Below are positions 16,098 to 28,235 of a DNA stretch of 64,000 nt, one piece after another. Position 1 is the stretch's first letter. Every line of letters begins with the position of its first letter. The stretch lies in contig NZ_JAMAYG010000003.1 of assembly GCF_023712425.1 (NCBI RefSeq), forward strand, positions 363,452 to 427,451, given 5' to 3'. Position numbers and translations under genes: made by a program. Origin of the DNA: Rothia sp. P100. Its GTDB lineage: Bacteria; Actinomycetota; Actinomycetes; Actinomycetales; Micrococcaceae. A model generated the notes under the pieces. That model saw nothing but the letters and a program-made list of their open reading frames with translations. It did not search any database and had not been told where the DNA came from.

Positions 16098-16580
16098 TTA
16101 TTCGTCCGTCAAGGTAACACCAACGCCACCCACCAGCTTGGCAGCGACGTTGTACAGCATGGCCGCCAGCGTCCCCAGGAGGGTAAAGAGCACTACATTA
16201 ATCACCGAGATAATGGTGGTATAGAGCGCTACCTGCCCCAGCGATAGATACTGAGAGATATCTACCGCGCTACCGGTGGTCCCCAGCAGGGCCAGAATGT
16301 CATTCAGGCTCTGGAAGGCACCGGTGGCCTGCATAACCAACCACAGGATGACCGACGCAACAACCGTTACGATACCTACAGCCACAGACAGCAGGAATAC
16401 CAGCTTGGCGACTGAGAAGGTATCAACCTTAGCGACCACCAGGCGAGCGCGGCGGATCTTCGAACGGGGTGCGGGGCGCACCAGGGGCTTACGTGAAGCA
16501 CTCCCCTTAGACTGCGCCGCTCGCGCGTTGCCAGCCCTGGGTGCGGGGCGCGGAGCCGCGCCTGTGCTGTTGGTGCTCAC
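16098..16580 (-). CDS. DUF3566 domain membrane protein
   Basis: A 160-residue protein with a disordered basic N-terminus (residues 1-45, rich in Arg, Ala, Pro and Ser). Residues 50-155 have two membrane segments flanking a soluble loop, the DUF3566 layout: RRARLVVAKVDTFSVAKLVF, LSVAVGIVTVVASVILWL and a late VLFTLLGTLAAMLYNVAAKL. It follows gyrA in nearly all Actinobacteria. Its GTG overlaps the gyrA stop by one base, so expression is coupled. A link to cell division has been suggested for mycobacterial homologues; it is not shown here. Confidence 0.92.
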   Translation of the reverse strand: MSTNSTGAAPRPAPRAGNARAAQSKGSASRKPLVRPAPRSKIRRARLVVAKVDTFSVAKLVFLLSVAVGIVTVVASVILWLVMQATGAFQSLNDILALLGTTGSAVDISQYLSLGQVALYTTIISVINVVLFTLLGTLAAMLYNVAAKLVGGVGVTLTDE

Positions 16581-19207
16581 TAGTTACCTCCGTGTGCTTC
16601 TACGGTTTCGGCTTCCGCCGGTGTGCTCTTGTTTTCTAAAGGTACTTCATCGGCACCGTTTTCGGCACTGTTATCGACTTTTTCTTCGGTGTCTTCTACA
16701 TCATCAATGTTCCGCTCGAAGTTGCGGGCGACCTCTAGAATCTCATCATTCTTACCGGGCTTAGCGAAGATAACACCCATGGTGTCACGACCCTTAGCGG
16801 GAACTTCGGATACAGAGGTGCGCACTACCTTGCCGGATTGCATGACGACCATAACTTCATCATCCTCACCAACAATGAGCCCACCCACCAGGTCTCCACG
16901 GTCTTCGGCCAGCTTGGCGACCTTAATACCGAGACCACCACGACCCTGCACGCGGTACTGATCCACCTGCGTGCGCTTGGCGTAGCCACCTGCAGTAACG
17001 ATAAAGACATAAGAATCATCGGTGACGACGTTAGCCGATAACAATTCGTCCCCATCACGGAACTTCATGCCGGTAACACCGCTAGTCGCACGGCCCATGG
17101 GGCGCAGTGCCTCGTCAGTGGCAGTGAAGCGTAGCGACTGACCCTGGCGGGAAATGAGCATGAGGTCATCTTCAGCCGAGGCCAGCTGAGCCGATACTAG
17201 CTCATCCCCCTCGCGCAGGTTAATGGCGATGACACCAGCGGTGCGGTTGGTGTCGTAATCGGACAGGGCAGTCTTCTTAACCAAACCGTTTTTGGTAGCG
17301 AGCACCAGGTAGGGGGCGTCCTCGTAAGATTTGAGCTCCATGACCTTGGCGATGGTTTCATCGGGCTGGAAGGCCAGTAGGTTAGCAACGTGTTGCCCCT
17401 TGGCGTCACGCCCCGCTTCCATCAGCTCATAAGCCTTGGTGCGGTAGACCCGGCCCAGGTTAGTGAAGAAGAGGATCCAGCTGTGGGTGGAGGTGACAAA
17501 GAAGTGCTGGACCACGTCGTCCCCGCGCAGGGAAGCTCCCTTAATACCCTTACCGCCACGGTGCTGGCTGCGGTATTGGTCGCTGCGGGTGCGCTTGACG
17601 TAGCCACCGCGGGTAATGGTAACCACCATTTCTTCTTCGGGGATGAGGTCCTCCATGGACATATCCCCGTCGTAACCCATCAGGATCTTACTCCGTCGCT
17701 CGTCACCGTAACGGTTGACGATATCGGTCAGTTCCTCGGAGATGATGGTACGCTGGCGATCCTCAGAAGCAATAATGGAGTTATATTTATCAATCATGCG
17801 CATCAGCTCATCATGCCGATCCTGAATCTTCTGACGCTCCAAAGCGGCCAAGCGGCGTAGCTGCATATTCAGAATTGCCTGGGACTGAGCCTCATCAATA
17901 TCCAGGAATTCCATTAGCCCGGTGCGGGCTTCATCAGCAGTGGGGGAGCGACGGATCAGGGCAATGACCTCATCCAGGGCATCCAGTGCCTTGAGAAGAC
18001 CGCGCAGAATATGCGCTTCCTCTTCTGCCTGACGCAGTCGGTAGCGGGTGCGTCGCACAATTACTTCGAGTTGGTGGTTAACCCAGTGGCGAATGAAGGC
18101 ATCGAGGGAAAGCGTGCGGGGCACGCCGTCTACAATTGCCAGCATGTTGGCTGAGAAGTTTTCTTGCAGCTGAGTGTGCTTATAGAGGTTATTAAGCACC
18201 ACCTTGGCTACAGCATCGCGCTTGAGCACAATGACCAGACGTTGACCGGTACGGCCCGAGGTTTCATCGCGAAGGTCGGCGATGCCGGTGATTTTGCCGT
18301 CCTTGACCAACTCAGCAATTTTGATGGCCAAGTTATCGGGGTTGGCCTGGTAGGGGAGCTCAGTGACGACCAGGCAGGTGCGACCGTGAATTTCTTCGAC
18401 GTTTACCACTGCGCGCATGGTGATAGAACCACGACCGGTGCGGTATGCCTGCTCAATTCCCTTGTGGCCCAAAATGGTTGCACCGGTAGGGAAGTCAGGG
18501 CCCTTGATGCGGGCAATGAGTGCTTCGAGTAGCTCCTCGTTGGTAGCCGCGGGGTTTTCAAGGAACCACTGCACACCCTCTGCAACCTCACGCAGGTTAT
18601 GCGGGGGGATGTTGGTTGCCATACCCACAGCAATACCTGATGAGCCATTAACGAGCAGGTTGGGAATGCGCGAGGGCAGGACGACAGGCTCCTGGTTCTT
18701 GCCGTCATAGTTGGGCTGGAAGTCCACAGCGTCCTCATTGATGTCACGCACCATTTCGAGAGCCAGGGGAGCCATCTTGGTTTCGGTGTAACGGGGGGCT
18801 GCTGCACCGTCATTACCGGGTGATCCGAAGTTTCCCTGACCGAGAGCCAAGGGGTAGCGCATGACCCAGTCCTGAATGAGGCGAACAAGGGTGTCATAAA
18901 TTGCCGAGTCACCGTGGGGGTGATACTGACCCATGACCTCGCCCACGACGCGGGCGCACTTGTTGAAAGAGCGTTCGGGGCGGTAGCCACCGTCGTACAT
19001 CGCGTAGATGACGCGGCGGTGCACAGGCTTGAGACCGTCGCGGACGTCAGGCAGTGCGCGGCCGATAATAACGGCCATGGCGTAGTCCAGATAGGAGCGT
19101 TCCATCTCGGAGCGCAGGTCTACTGCCTCGACCCTACCACCGGCGGGGTTTTCGATGACATCGCCTTCAAGTGGTTCGTTTGAGCTGTTGTTCTGTTCGT
19201 CGCTCAT
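16580..19207 (-). CDS. gyrA: DNA gyrase subunit A
   Basis: An 875-residue subunit that breaks and rejoins DNA in the A2B2 gyrase, which introduces negative supercoils. The active-site region [15 protein letters not shown] carries the catalytic Tyr. [14 protein letters not shown] in the quinolone-resistance region has Ser and Asp at the two main positions, the quinolone-sensitive form. C-terminal GyrA-box beta-pinwheel repeats include [12 protein letters not shown] tail rich in Glu (about 830-875) is typical. The second of two adjacent ATGs (19207) has better spacing from AAGGA than 19210. It forms a unit with DUF3566 and follows gyrB. Confidence 0.97.
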   Translation of the reverse strand: MSDEQNNSSNEPLEGDVIENPAGGRVEAVDLRSEMERSYLDYAMAVIIGRALPDVRDGLKPVHRRVIYAMYDGGYRPERSFNKCARVVGEVMGQYHPHGDSAIYDTLVRLIQDWVMRYPLALGQGNFGSPGNDGAAAPRYTETKMAPLALEMVRDINEDAVDFQPNYDGKNQEPVVLPSRIPNLLVNGSSGIAVGMATNIPPHNLREVAEGVQWFLENPAATNEELLEALIARIKGPDFPTGATILGHKGIEQAYRTGRGSITMRAVVNVEEIHGRTCLVVTELPYQANPDNLAIKIAELVKDGKITGIADLRDETSGRTGQRLVIVLKRDAVAKVVLNNLYKHTQLQENFSANMLAIVDGVPRTLSLDAFIRHWVNHQLEVIVRRTRYRLRQAEEEAHILRGLLKALDALDEVIALIRRSPTADEARTGLMEFLDIDEAQSQAILNMQLRRLAALERQKIQDRHDELMRMIDKYNSIIASEDRQRTIISEELTDIVNRYGDERRSKILMGYDGDMSMEDLIPEEEMVVTITRGGYVKRTRSDQYRSQHRGGKGIKGASLRGDDVVQHFFVTSTHSWILFFTNLGRVYRTKAYELMEAGRDAKGQHVANLLAFQPDETIAKVMELKSYEDAPYLVLATKNGLVKKTALSDYDTNRTAGVIAINLREGDELVSAQLASAEDDLMLISRQGQSLRFTATDEALRPMGRATSGVTGMKFRDGDELLSANVVTDDSYVFIVTAGGYAKRTQVDQYRVQGRGGLGIKVAKLAEDRGDLVGGLIVGEDDEVMVVMQSGKVVRTSVSEVPAKGRDTMGVIFAKPGKNDEILEVARNFERNIDDVEDTEEKVDNSAENGADEVPLENKSTPAEAETVEAHGGN

Positions 19208-19282
19208 CATAATCCTTCGTTTGATTCCTTGATTTTAATATTCTTCTAAACACATATTGACTAGCTGAGAGCAATATATGTC

Positions 19283-21608
<2,326 letters not shown>

Positions 21609-22235
21609 CTACCCGTACGTATCCCGCGGGCCTCTTCCACCCGGAGCGACTCTGCGCCCCTTCTTCCACGAGGGAGCGTTGGGCCCGTGAGCCTGGATGT
21701 CTTTCACTATTTCGCCACCCAATTCTTCATTAATGCGGCGCATAATGTCATATTTCATGCGGCGCATTTCAACAGCCCAAGCAGTGGATTCACACCTGAC
21801 CACGACAACACCATCGTCAAATGACTCTGGTTTACTTTTACTGGCAAGTTGAGCCCCCACCAGCGTCCCCCAGCGAGTTAGCACAGACGATACAGCTACG
21901 GGTGTAGACCAGCCGCGTTCCATGATGACTCGATCTAATATGCCACTCAGCCCTTGGGGATCTCGTGCACTTTTACCCGGGCCGCTGTAGCCACCCATCT
22001 GGTAGCGGTTTACACCAACACTAAAGCGGCGCACTCGCTCACCCGGTTCAGCATTGATGACCTTACTGAAATCCTTGATAATTTTTTGGCCAGCAGCGCC
22101 CTGGATTCGACGCTCACCCCGTGCTTCTTTTGCGGCCCGGATGCGGCTTAGGAGTGCGTGGGGGGCATCAACGTCTTCCGCCGCATAGGCTCTTATCTTA
22201 TATTCTTTATCATGCATATTTTCAGACGGGGTCAT
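21609..22235 (-). CDS. DciA/DUF721 family replication protein
   Basis: A 208-residue protein. The DUF721 domain occupies about residues 95-180: LDRVIMERGWSTPVAVSSVL, then WGTLVGAQLA, DDGVVVVRCESTAWAVEMR and MRRINEELGG. DUF721 proteins include DciA, which loads the replicative helicase in bacteria that lack DnaC or DnaI. Its place immediately after recF, near dnaA and dnaN, fits. An extended N-terminus with a basic linker is common in Actinobacteria. Helicase loading here is family knowledge, not seen. Confidence 0.9.
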   Translation of the reverse strand: MTPSENMHDKEYKIRAYAAEDVDAPHALLSRIRAAKEARGERRIQGAAGQKIIKDFSKVINAEPGERVRRFSVGVNRYQMGGYSGPGKSARDPQGLSGILDRVIMERGWSTPVAVSSVLTRWGTLVGAQLASKSKPESFDDGVVVVRCESTAWAVEMRRMKYDIMRRINEELGGEIVKDIQAHGPNAPSWKKGRRVAPGGRGPRDTYG

Positions 22236-22244
22236 CAGATATGC

Positions 22245-23435
22245 CTAACTTGAGATATTGCGCAGAGGCACTGAATCGATGATCTCTGCTATTCCAGACT
22301 CGACCCTAATCAGTTGATAGTCTCCTAGTTCCTCGGGTAGGTCAGTAGCTACAGCACAGGTCACCAGAACCTGCTCAGCATCAGCCACAATAGACCCCAA
22401 TCTGTGCCTACGGGCAGAATCTAACTCAGCAAAAACATCATCAAGAATAAGAATTGGGGAGGCGCCAGGGGCTGTATTGTCAGCTAAATGCACGTACCAA
22501 GCTGCTAGTTTAAGAGCTAAAGCATAGGACCAACTTTCACCGTGAGAGGCATAGCCGCGCACAGGAATTCCACCTAGCTCAAGCACAAGTTCATCACGAT
22601 GAGGCCCCACCAAAGTAACCCCCCGCTCCAATTCTTCGGACCGCTTTTCTGCAAAAGACCGCAACAGGGCTTCGCGAATATCGTCTACACCCATCAGCGC
22701 CGCTCTCGATAAAACTGCGCTAGAGATGGGCGGAAATACTGATGACTCGTACACTGTTGAGGCAGTTTTAGAATCATCGGTAAGTTCACCATAGGCACGC
22801 TGCACCTGGGGGAGAAGCTGGGCTAGCACCCGCAAACGAGCCTGTAAGAGATGAGACCCGGCCTCTGCCAGCTGACGATTCCACACCTCAAGGGTGTGCA
22901 GATCTTCTTCGGCTGAAGGGCGACGAGAACGCATTGATTTAAGTAACGAATTACGCTGGCGCAGCACCCTTTCATAGTCCGCACGGTAAGCGGCAACCGC
23001 AGGACGAAGAGCAACCGCTAGGTCATCAAGAAACCTCCTACGGCCTGCAGGCTCCCCTTTGACGAGCTGTAAGTCCTCGGGTGAGAAGAGAACCGTGTGG
23101 GTTACCCCTAGAGCCTCACGGGCGCGCACAGGGGCTGCACGGTTGATGCGCACACGATTGCTCTTACCCGGGGCTAGCTCAAACTCCATAACAGTCTGCT
23201 GAGATCCCCGCACGGTGCGAGTTCTGATGTAGGCGCGCTCTGCCCCCACCCTCACCAACGGAGAATCTTGACTCACCCGATGAGATGCCAGGTTAGCAGT
23301 GTAATCGATGGCTTCAACGATGTTAGTTTTTCCAACACCGTTGGAGCCAAGAAACACCGATACACCGGGAGAAAGAGGCAGATTCAGCAGCCGGTAGGTG
23401 CGAAAGTCCATCAACGAAATATGGTCGATGTACAG
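22245..23435 (-). CDS. recF: DNA replication and repair protein RecF, CTG start
   Basis: SMC-like ATPase that helps load RecA at single-strand gaps. The Walker A motif is GSNGVGKTNIVEAIDY, the signature region is SHGESWSYALALKLA, and Walker B is ILILDDVFAELDSARR. The first ATG or TTG (23411, 23414) lacks the conserved beginning. Reading from CTG 23435 gives MYIDHISLMDFRTYRLLNL if CTG is read as Met. This aligns with the usual actinobacterial RecF N-terminus (MYVRHLGLRDFRSW type). AAGGAG lies seven bases ahead of this CTG. With it the protein is 396 residues. Gene order dnaA-dnaN-recF is standard. Confidence 0.93.
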   Translation of the reverse strand: MYIDHISLMDFRTYRLLNLPLSPGVSVFLGSNGVGKTNIVEAIDYTANLASHRVSQDSPLVRVGAERAYIRTRTVRGSQQTVMEFELAPGKSNRVRINRAAPVRAREALGVTHTVLFSPEDLQLVKGEPAGRRRFLDDLAVALRPAVAAYRADYERVLRQRNSLLKSMRSRRPSAEEDLHTLEVWNRQLAEAGSHLLQARLRVLAQLLPQVQRAYGELTDDSKTASTVYESSVFPPISSAVLSRAALMGVDDIREALLRSFAEKRSEELERGVTLVGPHRDELVLELGGIPVRGYASHGESWSYALALKLAAWYVHLADNTAPGASPILILDDVFAELDSARRHRLGSIVADAEQVLVTCAVATDLPEELGDYQLIRVESGIAEIIDSVPLRNISS

Positions 23436-23478
23436 AAAAGCGCTCCTTAGAAAACTGCTCTGACGAGCTAAGAGGGTT

Positions 23479-24606
23479 TTATTGGTTTTGCAGGCGGATC
23501 GGCATCAGCAGATAACGGTAGTTCTTATCGTCTTCTGATTGCCAGTCATCCTGCTCTGAAAGGACAACGGGTTTGGGTGCAGCAGTAAAAGAAAAGCGCA
23601 CAAACTTATTACCGGAGAAGGTGTTAAGACCTTCAGAAAGATAGCTGGGGTTGAAGGCAACAGTGATGTCTTCACCGTTCAACTGTGCCTGTAGAACCTC
23701 GTTAGCCTGAGCGTCTTCACCGGTTCCAGCGTCCAGAGTGACCTGCCCCTGCGTAAAGGCAAGTCGTACCGGGGTATTGCGCTCGGCAACCAAGGACACA
23801 CGGCGTACAGCCTCCACCAAATCAGAGGTGCGAACAATAGCGTGAATAGGTGTTTGCTCGGGGAAAAGTGCGCGAATTTTGGGGTATTCACCGTCCACTA
23901 GCAAGCTAGTAGTGCGGCGGGAATCTGATTCAAAACCGATCAGTTCGTGAGCATCGGAAAGTGCTATCGACAGTTCACCTGCCCCACCCAGTGTCTTGGC
24001 AACCTCGCTCATTGTTTTAGCCTTTACCAAAGCAGCCGTTGAGATTGAGGGATCAGCAGGTGACCACGTAAGTTCACGCATCGCCAGACGGTAACGGTCA
24101 GTTGCCAGCAGGGTGATGGTGTCACCCTCAATCTCCATGCGGACGCCGGTCAAGATGGGCAAGGTGTCATCTTTGGAAGCTGCAATAGAAACCTGACTAA
24201 CAGCTTTAGCAAATTCTGAGCCTTCAACAGTGCCCGAAATCTCGGGAAGTCCCGGAAGTTCAGGGTAGTCCGCAACGGGCATTGATGACAGGTTGAAATT
24301 CGATGAACCGCAACTGATATGAACTTTCCCTTCGCGCAGTTCAAAAGTGACATCACTCTTGGGCAATGCACGGCAGATATCGGCTAGAAGGCGTCCAGAG
24401 ACAAGAGCTTCACCTTCTTCTGCGACATCAGCTGAAATTTTGAGTTTGGCAGAAGTTTCGTAATCGAAGCTGGCGATGGATACTTCACCTGCAGTAGCTC
24501 TGATCATGAGACCTGAAAGGACAGGTACCGGAGGTCGGGGTGAGAGCGAGCGCGCAGTCCAGGTGACGGCATCAACAAGAGTTTCGCGTTCAACAGTGAA
24601 TTTCAC
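23479..24606 (-). CDS. dnaN: DNA polymerase III subunit beta (sliding clamp)
   Basis: A 375-residue clamp of three similar domains that holds polymerase III on DNA. It begins VKFTVERETLVDAVTWTARS (GTG start at 24606, with GGAAGG nine bases upstream) and ends YRYLLMPIRLQNQ, the conserved C-terminal strand. RPPVPVLSGL is the family's next motif. The longer reading from 24627 has no ribosome site. It lies between dnaA and recF; the dnaA-dnaN spacer holds part of oriC. Confidence 0.97.
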   Translation of the reverse strand: MKFTVERETLVDAVTWTARSLSPRPPVPVLSGLMIRATAGEVSIASFDYETSAKLKISADVAEEGEALVSGRLLADICRALPKSDVTFELREGKVHISCGSSNFNLSSMPVADYPELPGLPEISGTVEGSEFAKAVSQVSIAASKDDTLPILTGVRMEIEGDTITLLATDRYRLAMRELTWSPADPSISTAALVKAKTMSEVAKTLGGAGELSIALSDAHELIGFESDSRRTTSLLVDGEYPKIRALFPEQTPIHAIVRTSDLVEAVRRVSLVAERNTPVRLAFTQGQVTLDAGTGEDAQANEVLQAQLNGEDITVAFNPSYLSEGLNTFSGNKFVRFSFTAAPKPVVLSEQDDWQSEDDKNYRYLLMPIRLQNQ

Positions 24607-25069
24607 GCTAAGGTACCTTCCAATCAAAACAAGATAGGCCCAAAAGACGGGCGTAAATCAGTATTTCAGTCTACCGGAAAGAGGTAGCACTACCTACAGG
24701 CTGAGCAGAGGGGTAGCTCTCTAAAAAATGTAATTACAGTAGCCAACCCCTAGGCGAAGAATCCATGTAATTACAAAAAGCAGTGCACCAAGCGGGATGA
24801 GCAAGAGATAAATTTGTTATTTGATTTTTTCTTTAAGGATTAATAGTGTTAATAACCCCTGTGGAATCTGTGGAAAACAGGCTGTAGGCCCTGAAAATCA
24901 AGGAAGTGCTTGTGCACGTGCTGTGGAATAAACGGGGTACCAGTGTGAATGAATAGTGGATGGATATTTATGCATTAAATGAAGTGCACAAGATATGAAT
25001 ATCTATTCACTTAACGTCCACAGCAAACCGAGCCACGTACACCGAGTTATCCACAGGCCTATTTCTGAG
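24607..25069. other. oriC: oriC, dnaN-dnaA part
   Basis: A 463-bp spacer between dnaN and dnaA. A perfect DnaA box TTATCCACA (25047-25055) abuts the dnaA 3' end, and degenerate TGTGGA elements lie at about 24860-24925. An AT-rich tract at about 24800-24855 is a candidate duplex-unwinding element. Two perfect TGTAATTACA palindromes sit at 24729-24738 and 24766-24775. Position beside dnaA and the switch of gene direction in this area support origin function. Confidence 0.75.
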
Positions 25070-26668
25070 CTACTTGCTGTCTCTTGATCCTTGCTTGATG
25101 CGGTTAGTTAGCTCTGTGACTTGGTTAAACGTCGATCGACGTTCAGCCATGAGGTCGTGAATCTTTCGGTAGGCGTACATAACAGTGGTATGGTCACGCC
25201 CCCCTAATTCCTGACCAATGCGAGGTAGAGACATCTCAGTTAGCTCACGCAGGAGGTACATAGCAATCTGACGAGCATTGACCAGTGTGCGGCTGCGTGA
25301 CTTTGACTGTAGCTCTTCTACCGAAACCTCAAAATACTCAGCGGTCGCCGATAAAATCTGGGAAGCCGTAATCTCTTGGGTGCCGTTATCTAATAACAGG
25401 TCTTTAAGCACTTGCTCCGCCAGCTGCATATCAACGGGCTGGCTCTGCAAAGAAGCCCAAGCCGTCACACGAATGAGGGCACCCTCCAGCTCACGAATGT
25501 TGGTAGAGATATGGGAAGCAATATATTCCATCACATCATCAGGAACATTGAGCCCATCGTTCTGAGCTTTCTTACTCAAAATGGCGATTCGAGTTTCGAG
25601 TTCAGGTGGCTGGACATCAGTAATCAGACCCCACTCGAAGCGTGATCTCATGCGCTCTGCAAAACCGGTCAGCTGCTTAGGGGGCAAATCCGAGGTGATG
25701 ACCACCTGTTTTTGGTGGTTGTGTAGCGCATTGAACGTATGGAAAAACTCTTCCTGTGTGCTGTCCTTGCCCGCCAGGAACTGGATGTCATCAATCAAAA
25801 GCATGTCTACATTGCGGTAGATCTGCTTAAAGGAGGTGTCGTTCTTATTCAAAATTGAGTTGATGAAATCGTTGGTAAACTCCTCAGAGTTCACGTAGCG
25901 AACGCGTAGTCCGGGATAGAGGCTCTTGGCATAATGACCAATAGCGTGCAGTAAGTGAGTCTTTCCCAGCCCTGAGCCACCATAGATAAAGAGCGGGTTA
26001 TAAGCGGACGCCGGGGTTTCCGAGACCGCAAAAGCGGCTGCATGAGCAAAACGGTTGGACTGCCCAATAACAAAGCTATCGAACGTATATTTAGGGTTTA
26101 GCCTGGCGGTAGAGTCCCAGGTAGTGGTCTCCGCGGCGTCCGCTGGAACCACCGCATCAAAAGAGTCCTCGCGATCTTTAGCTTCTTCCCTTGTATCGTG
26201 GGCTATTTCCTCGCTGAAGGAAGGGTTTGCTGGCACACGCTCCGCTTCGATGGATGCCTGAGAAGCTTGATGATTTTCTGCTAAAGAAGGCGCCTCAGCA
26301 ACTTGCTGAGGCTGAGCTTTCTCTACGGAAGGGGTCTGCAGATAAGACGAAGCTTCGTTAGCTGATGTCGGAACGGGTTGCTGCACGGCAGTGTTATTCA
26401 AGCTGGCGTCAATGATGAAAGCTTCGTTGACCGCCGGACCGAAGGTAGAGGTGATGGCTTCCCTCAACGACTCTTTGAGAGCGTGCTGAAAAGTATCACG
26501 CGTTAGCTCATTAGGTACCGCAATCAGCAGGACATTTCCCATAAAAGCGTGAGGCTGCGCAAGCCCAATGTGGGCACGGTAGCGCTGAGCAACACCCGTA
26601 TCGGCGCGCAACAGAGTCACCAGATGCATCCACTTCTTCTGCAACTCCGGATCCAGATAGTCGCTCAA
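25070..26668 (-). CDS. dnaA: chromosomal replication initiator protein DnaA
   Basis: A 532-residue initiator that binds DnaA boxes and opens the origin. Domain I is at residues 1-85 ([14 protein letters not shown]). A long acidic linker, domain II, covers about 90-195. The AAA+ domain III begins [18 protein letters not shown] with Walker [17 protein letters not shown] and Walker [13 protein letters not shown]. Domain IV carries the DNA-binding signature [15 protein letters not shown]. The start is TTG 26668, preceded by GGAGGAG with a five-base spacer. Flanking spacers contain DnaA boxes, so it is probably autoregulated. Confidence 0.98.
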   Translation of the reverse strand: MSDYLDPELQKKWMHLVTLLRADTGVAQRYRAHIGLAQPHAFMGNVLLIAVPNELTRDTFQHALKESLREAITSTFGPAVNEAFIIDASLNNTAVQQPVPTSANEASSYLQTPSVEKAQPQQVAEAPSLAENHQASQASIEAERVPANPSFSEEIAHDTREEAKDREDSFDAVVPADAAETTTWDSTARLNPKYTFDSFVIGQSNRFAHAAAFAVSETPASAYNPLFIYGGSGLGKTHLLHAIGHYAKSLYPGLRVRYVNSEEFTNDFINSILNKNDTSFKQIYRNVDMLLIDDIQFLAGKDSTQEEFFHTFNALHNHQKQVVITSDLPPKQLTGFAERMRSRFEWGLITDVQPPELETRIAILSKKAQNDGLNVPDDVMEYIASHISTNIRELEGALIRVTAWASLQSQPVDMQLAEQVLKDLLLDNGTQEITASQILSATAEYFEVSVEELQSKSRSRTLVNARQIAMYLLRELTEMSLPRIGQELGGRDHTTVMYAYRKIHDLMAERRSTFNQVTELTNRIKQGSRDSK

Positions 26669-27148
26669 TACAGCTCCTCCGCCAAATATTATTAAAAATT
26701 TCCCTTGCCTACTGGCAACTATTCACTATTCTCACACAGGTTTATCCACAGGGTGGAAAACTTGTGATTATGTGAGGGGAATACCTGTTCACAGTATGTG
26801 ATTAAAGGGCGTATCGCTAGCCTAGAGCAAGAAAAAGTGTAACTTACAACTTTTTTGGAGTGGTTGTGGATAACCCTAATATAGGGTGTGGGGTTGGGAG
26901 ACTATCCACAGGTGTGGGTAAACTCTCTCACTAGGTTGTGATTAAAGACCTAGCCTGAGCGGGCTTGACCTTATATCACCAACTCTTCTAGAGTTGGTTA
27001 GTCAAAGTGTGATAGAACTGTGCCCAAACTCGGGTGCTAGGTTCTCGAATTCAACCGGGATTTATCTACTGCACTCGCAAGAAGCGTCAACCTGTTCGAA
27101 GAACTGTTGAAAGGTTGGCCCCCGTACCAACCGTTGTGGAGTAACCAA
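26669..27148. other. oriC: oriC, dnaA-rpmH part, with DnaA boxes
   Basis: A 480-bp divergent spacer between dnaA and rpmH. DnaA boxes: TTATCCACA at 26742-26750 (plus), TTATCCACA at 26865-26873 (minus) and CTATCCACA at 26902-26910 (plus). AT-rich stretches occur near 26690-26710 and 26830-26855. It must also contain the divergent dnaA and rpmH promoters, and DnaA binding here could repress dnaA. Confidence 0.75.
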
Positions 27149-27286
27149 ATGAGCAAGCGGACTTTCCAGCCGAATAACCGCCGTCGCGCCAAGAAGCACG
27201 GCTTCCGTCTTCGTATGCGCACCCGTGCAGGCCGCGCAATTCTTTCGAACCGTCGTTCAAAGAGCCGCGCAAGCCTCTCAGCATAA
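27149..27286 (+). CDS. rpmH: 50S ribosomal protein L34
   Basis: A 45-residue, Arg/Lys-rich ribosomal protein. It reads [20 protein letters not shown] and then [15 protein letters not shown], the almost invariant L34 sequence. Start ATG 27149, preceded by GTGGAGTAACCAA. It leads the conserved rpmH-rnpA-yidD-yidC-jag-rsmG series divergent from dnaA. Confidence 0.98.
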   Translation: MSKRTFQPNNRRRAKKHGFRLRMRTRAGRAILSNRRSKSRASLSA

Positions 27287-27378
27287 GGCTTTCATCCTCA
27301 ATCGGCCGTGCGCCTCACCAGCAGGCCCGCGTGAAAACGCAGCCCGCCGAGCCAAGACCGAACCGAAAGGGGATATGC

Positions 27379-27786
27379 GTGCTGGCACAGCAGCACCGGA
27401 TGCGAGCGAAAGCTCAATTCTCAAAAACTACACGTTCCGGCGCCCGTTCAGGGCGTCGGAACTTAGTTCTATATACGGTCAAAACACCCGGTGAAACAAC
27501 CAGCATCGGTTTCATCGTTTCAAAATCAGTAGGTAACGCCGTTACCCGCAATAAAACTAAACGCCGCCTGAGAGAACTCATCGCACCCTTTGTTTCTGAG
27601 CAACCGAACGGCTATTCACTGGTTATAAGGGCGCTCCCCGCAGCGGCTCACGCGGACTATCCTCAGCTCTCCAGTGATCTCGACAGCGCACTTGCCAGCG
27701 TCCTCAAAAAGTTGGACGCCGCCCCGGTAGCAGCACAAAGCTCTGAAGCTACCGCCACCTCAACTATTCAGGGAGAGGAGCGCTGA
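27379..27786 (+). CDS. rnpA: ribonuclease P protein component
   Basis: A 135-residue basic subunit that assists the RNase P RNA in cutting 5' leaders from pre-tRNA. It starts VLAQQHRMRAKAQFSKTTRS with GTG 27379, six bases after GGGG; the longer upstream reading lacks both family similarity and a ribosome site. The RNR core is VSKSVGNAVTRNKTKRRLRE (about residues 50-69), the RNA-binding signature. The final 25 residues are an Ala/Ser/Thr-rich extension. Between rpmH and yidD as usual. Confidence 0.95.
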   Translation: MLAQQHRMRAKAQFSKTTRSGARSGRRNLVLYTVKTPGETTSIGFIVSKSVGNAVTRNKTKRRLRELIAPFVSEQPNGYSLVIRALPAAAHADYPQLSSDLDSALASVLKKLDAAPVAAQSSEATATSTIQGEER

Positions 27787-27792
27787 CACCGT

Positions 27793-28182
27793 ATGCCTAC
27801 ACCGATAGATACACCGCAGGATGCTGACCACCTGCTAGAGAACGCTCCCCACGAATTTGTTGTACCCACCTCAGCTTTTCACGCCGTCATCAGCCTTCCT
27901 CAAAATCTGCTGATTGCGTTCATCAAGATGTACCGCACTATCGTCTCGCCGCTCTACGGCAACGTGTGCAGGTATTACCCCAGCTGTTCAGCCTACGGGC
28001 TTGAGGCAGTTACCCTCCACGGCGCCCTGCGCGGTCTATCACTGACTGTAGGCAGAATTCTGCGCTGCCATCCCTGGGCTACCGGCGGTCTAGACCCGGT
28101 GCCCGCAGGCAAACGGACTTTTGACCCCGGGGCAGAACCCAAAATTATTCTTCTAAACCACCCGCACCAGCACACCCCCTAA
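27793..28182 (+). CDS. yidD: membrane protein insertion efficiency factor YidD
   Basis: A 129-residue protein. Its core matches the YidD family: LLIAFIKMYRTIVSPLYG, CRYYPSCSAYGLEAVTLHG and GRILRCHPWATGGLDPVP (about residues 37-106), with the three conserved cysteines. YidD is an amphipathic membrane-associated factor that works with YidC. The first 35 residues are an extra polar N-terminus. Six bases separate it from rnpA, and yidC follows. Confidence 0.94.
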   Translation: MPTPIDTPQDADHLLENAPHEFVVPTSAFHAVISLPQNLLIAFIKMYRTIVSPLYGNVCRYYPSCSAYGLEAVTLHGALRGLSLTVGRILRCHPWATGGLDPVPAGKRTFDPGAEPKIILLNHPHQHTP

Positions 28183-28235
28183 AACGCTGGAGCATCCACC
28201 ACAACCGGCTCATATCACCGAGTCAGGGAGAGAAC

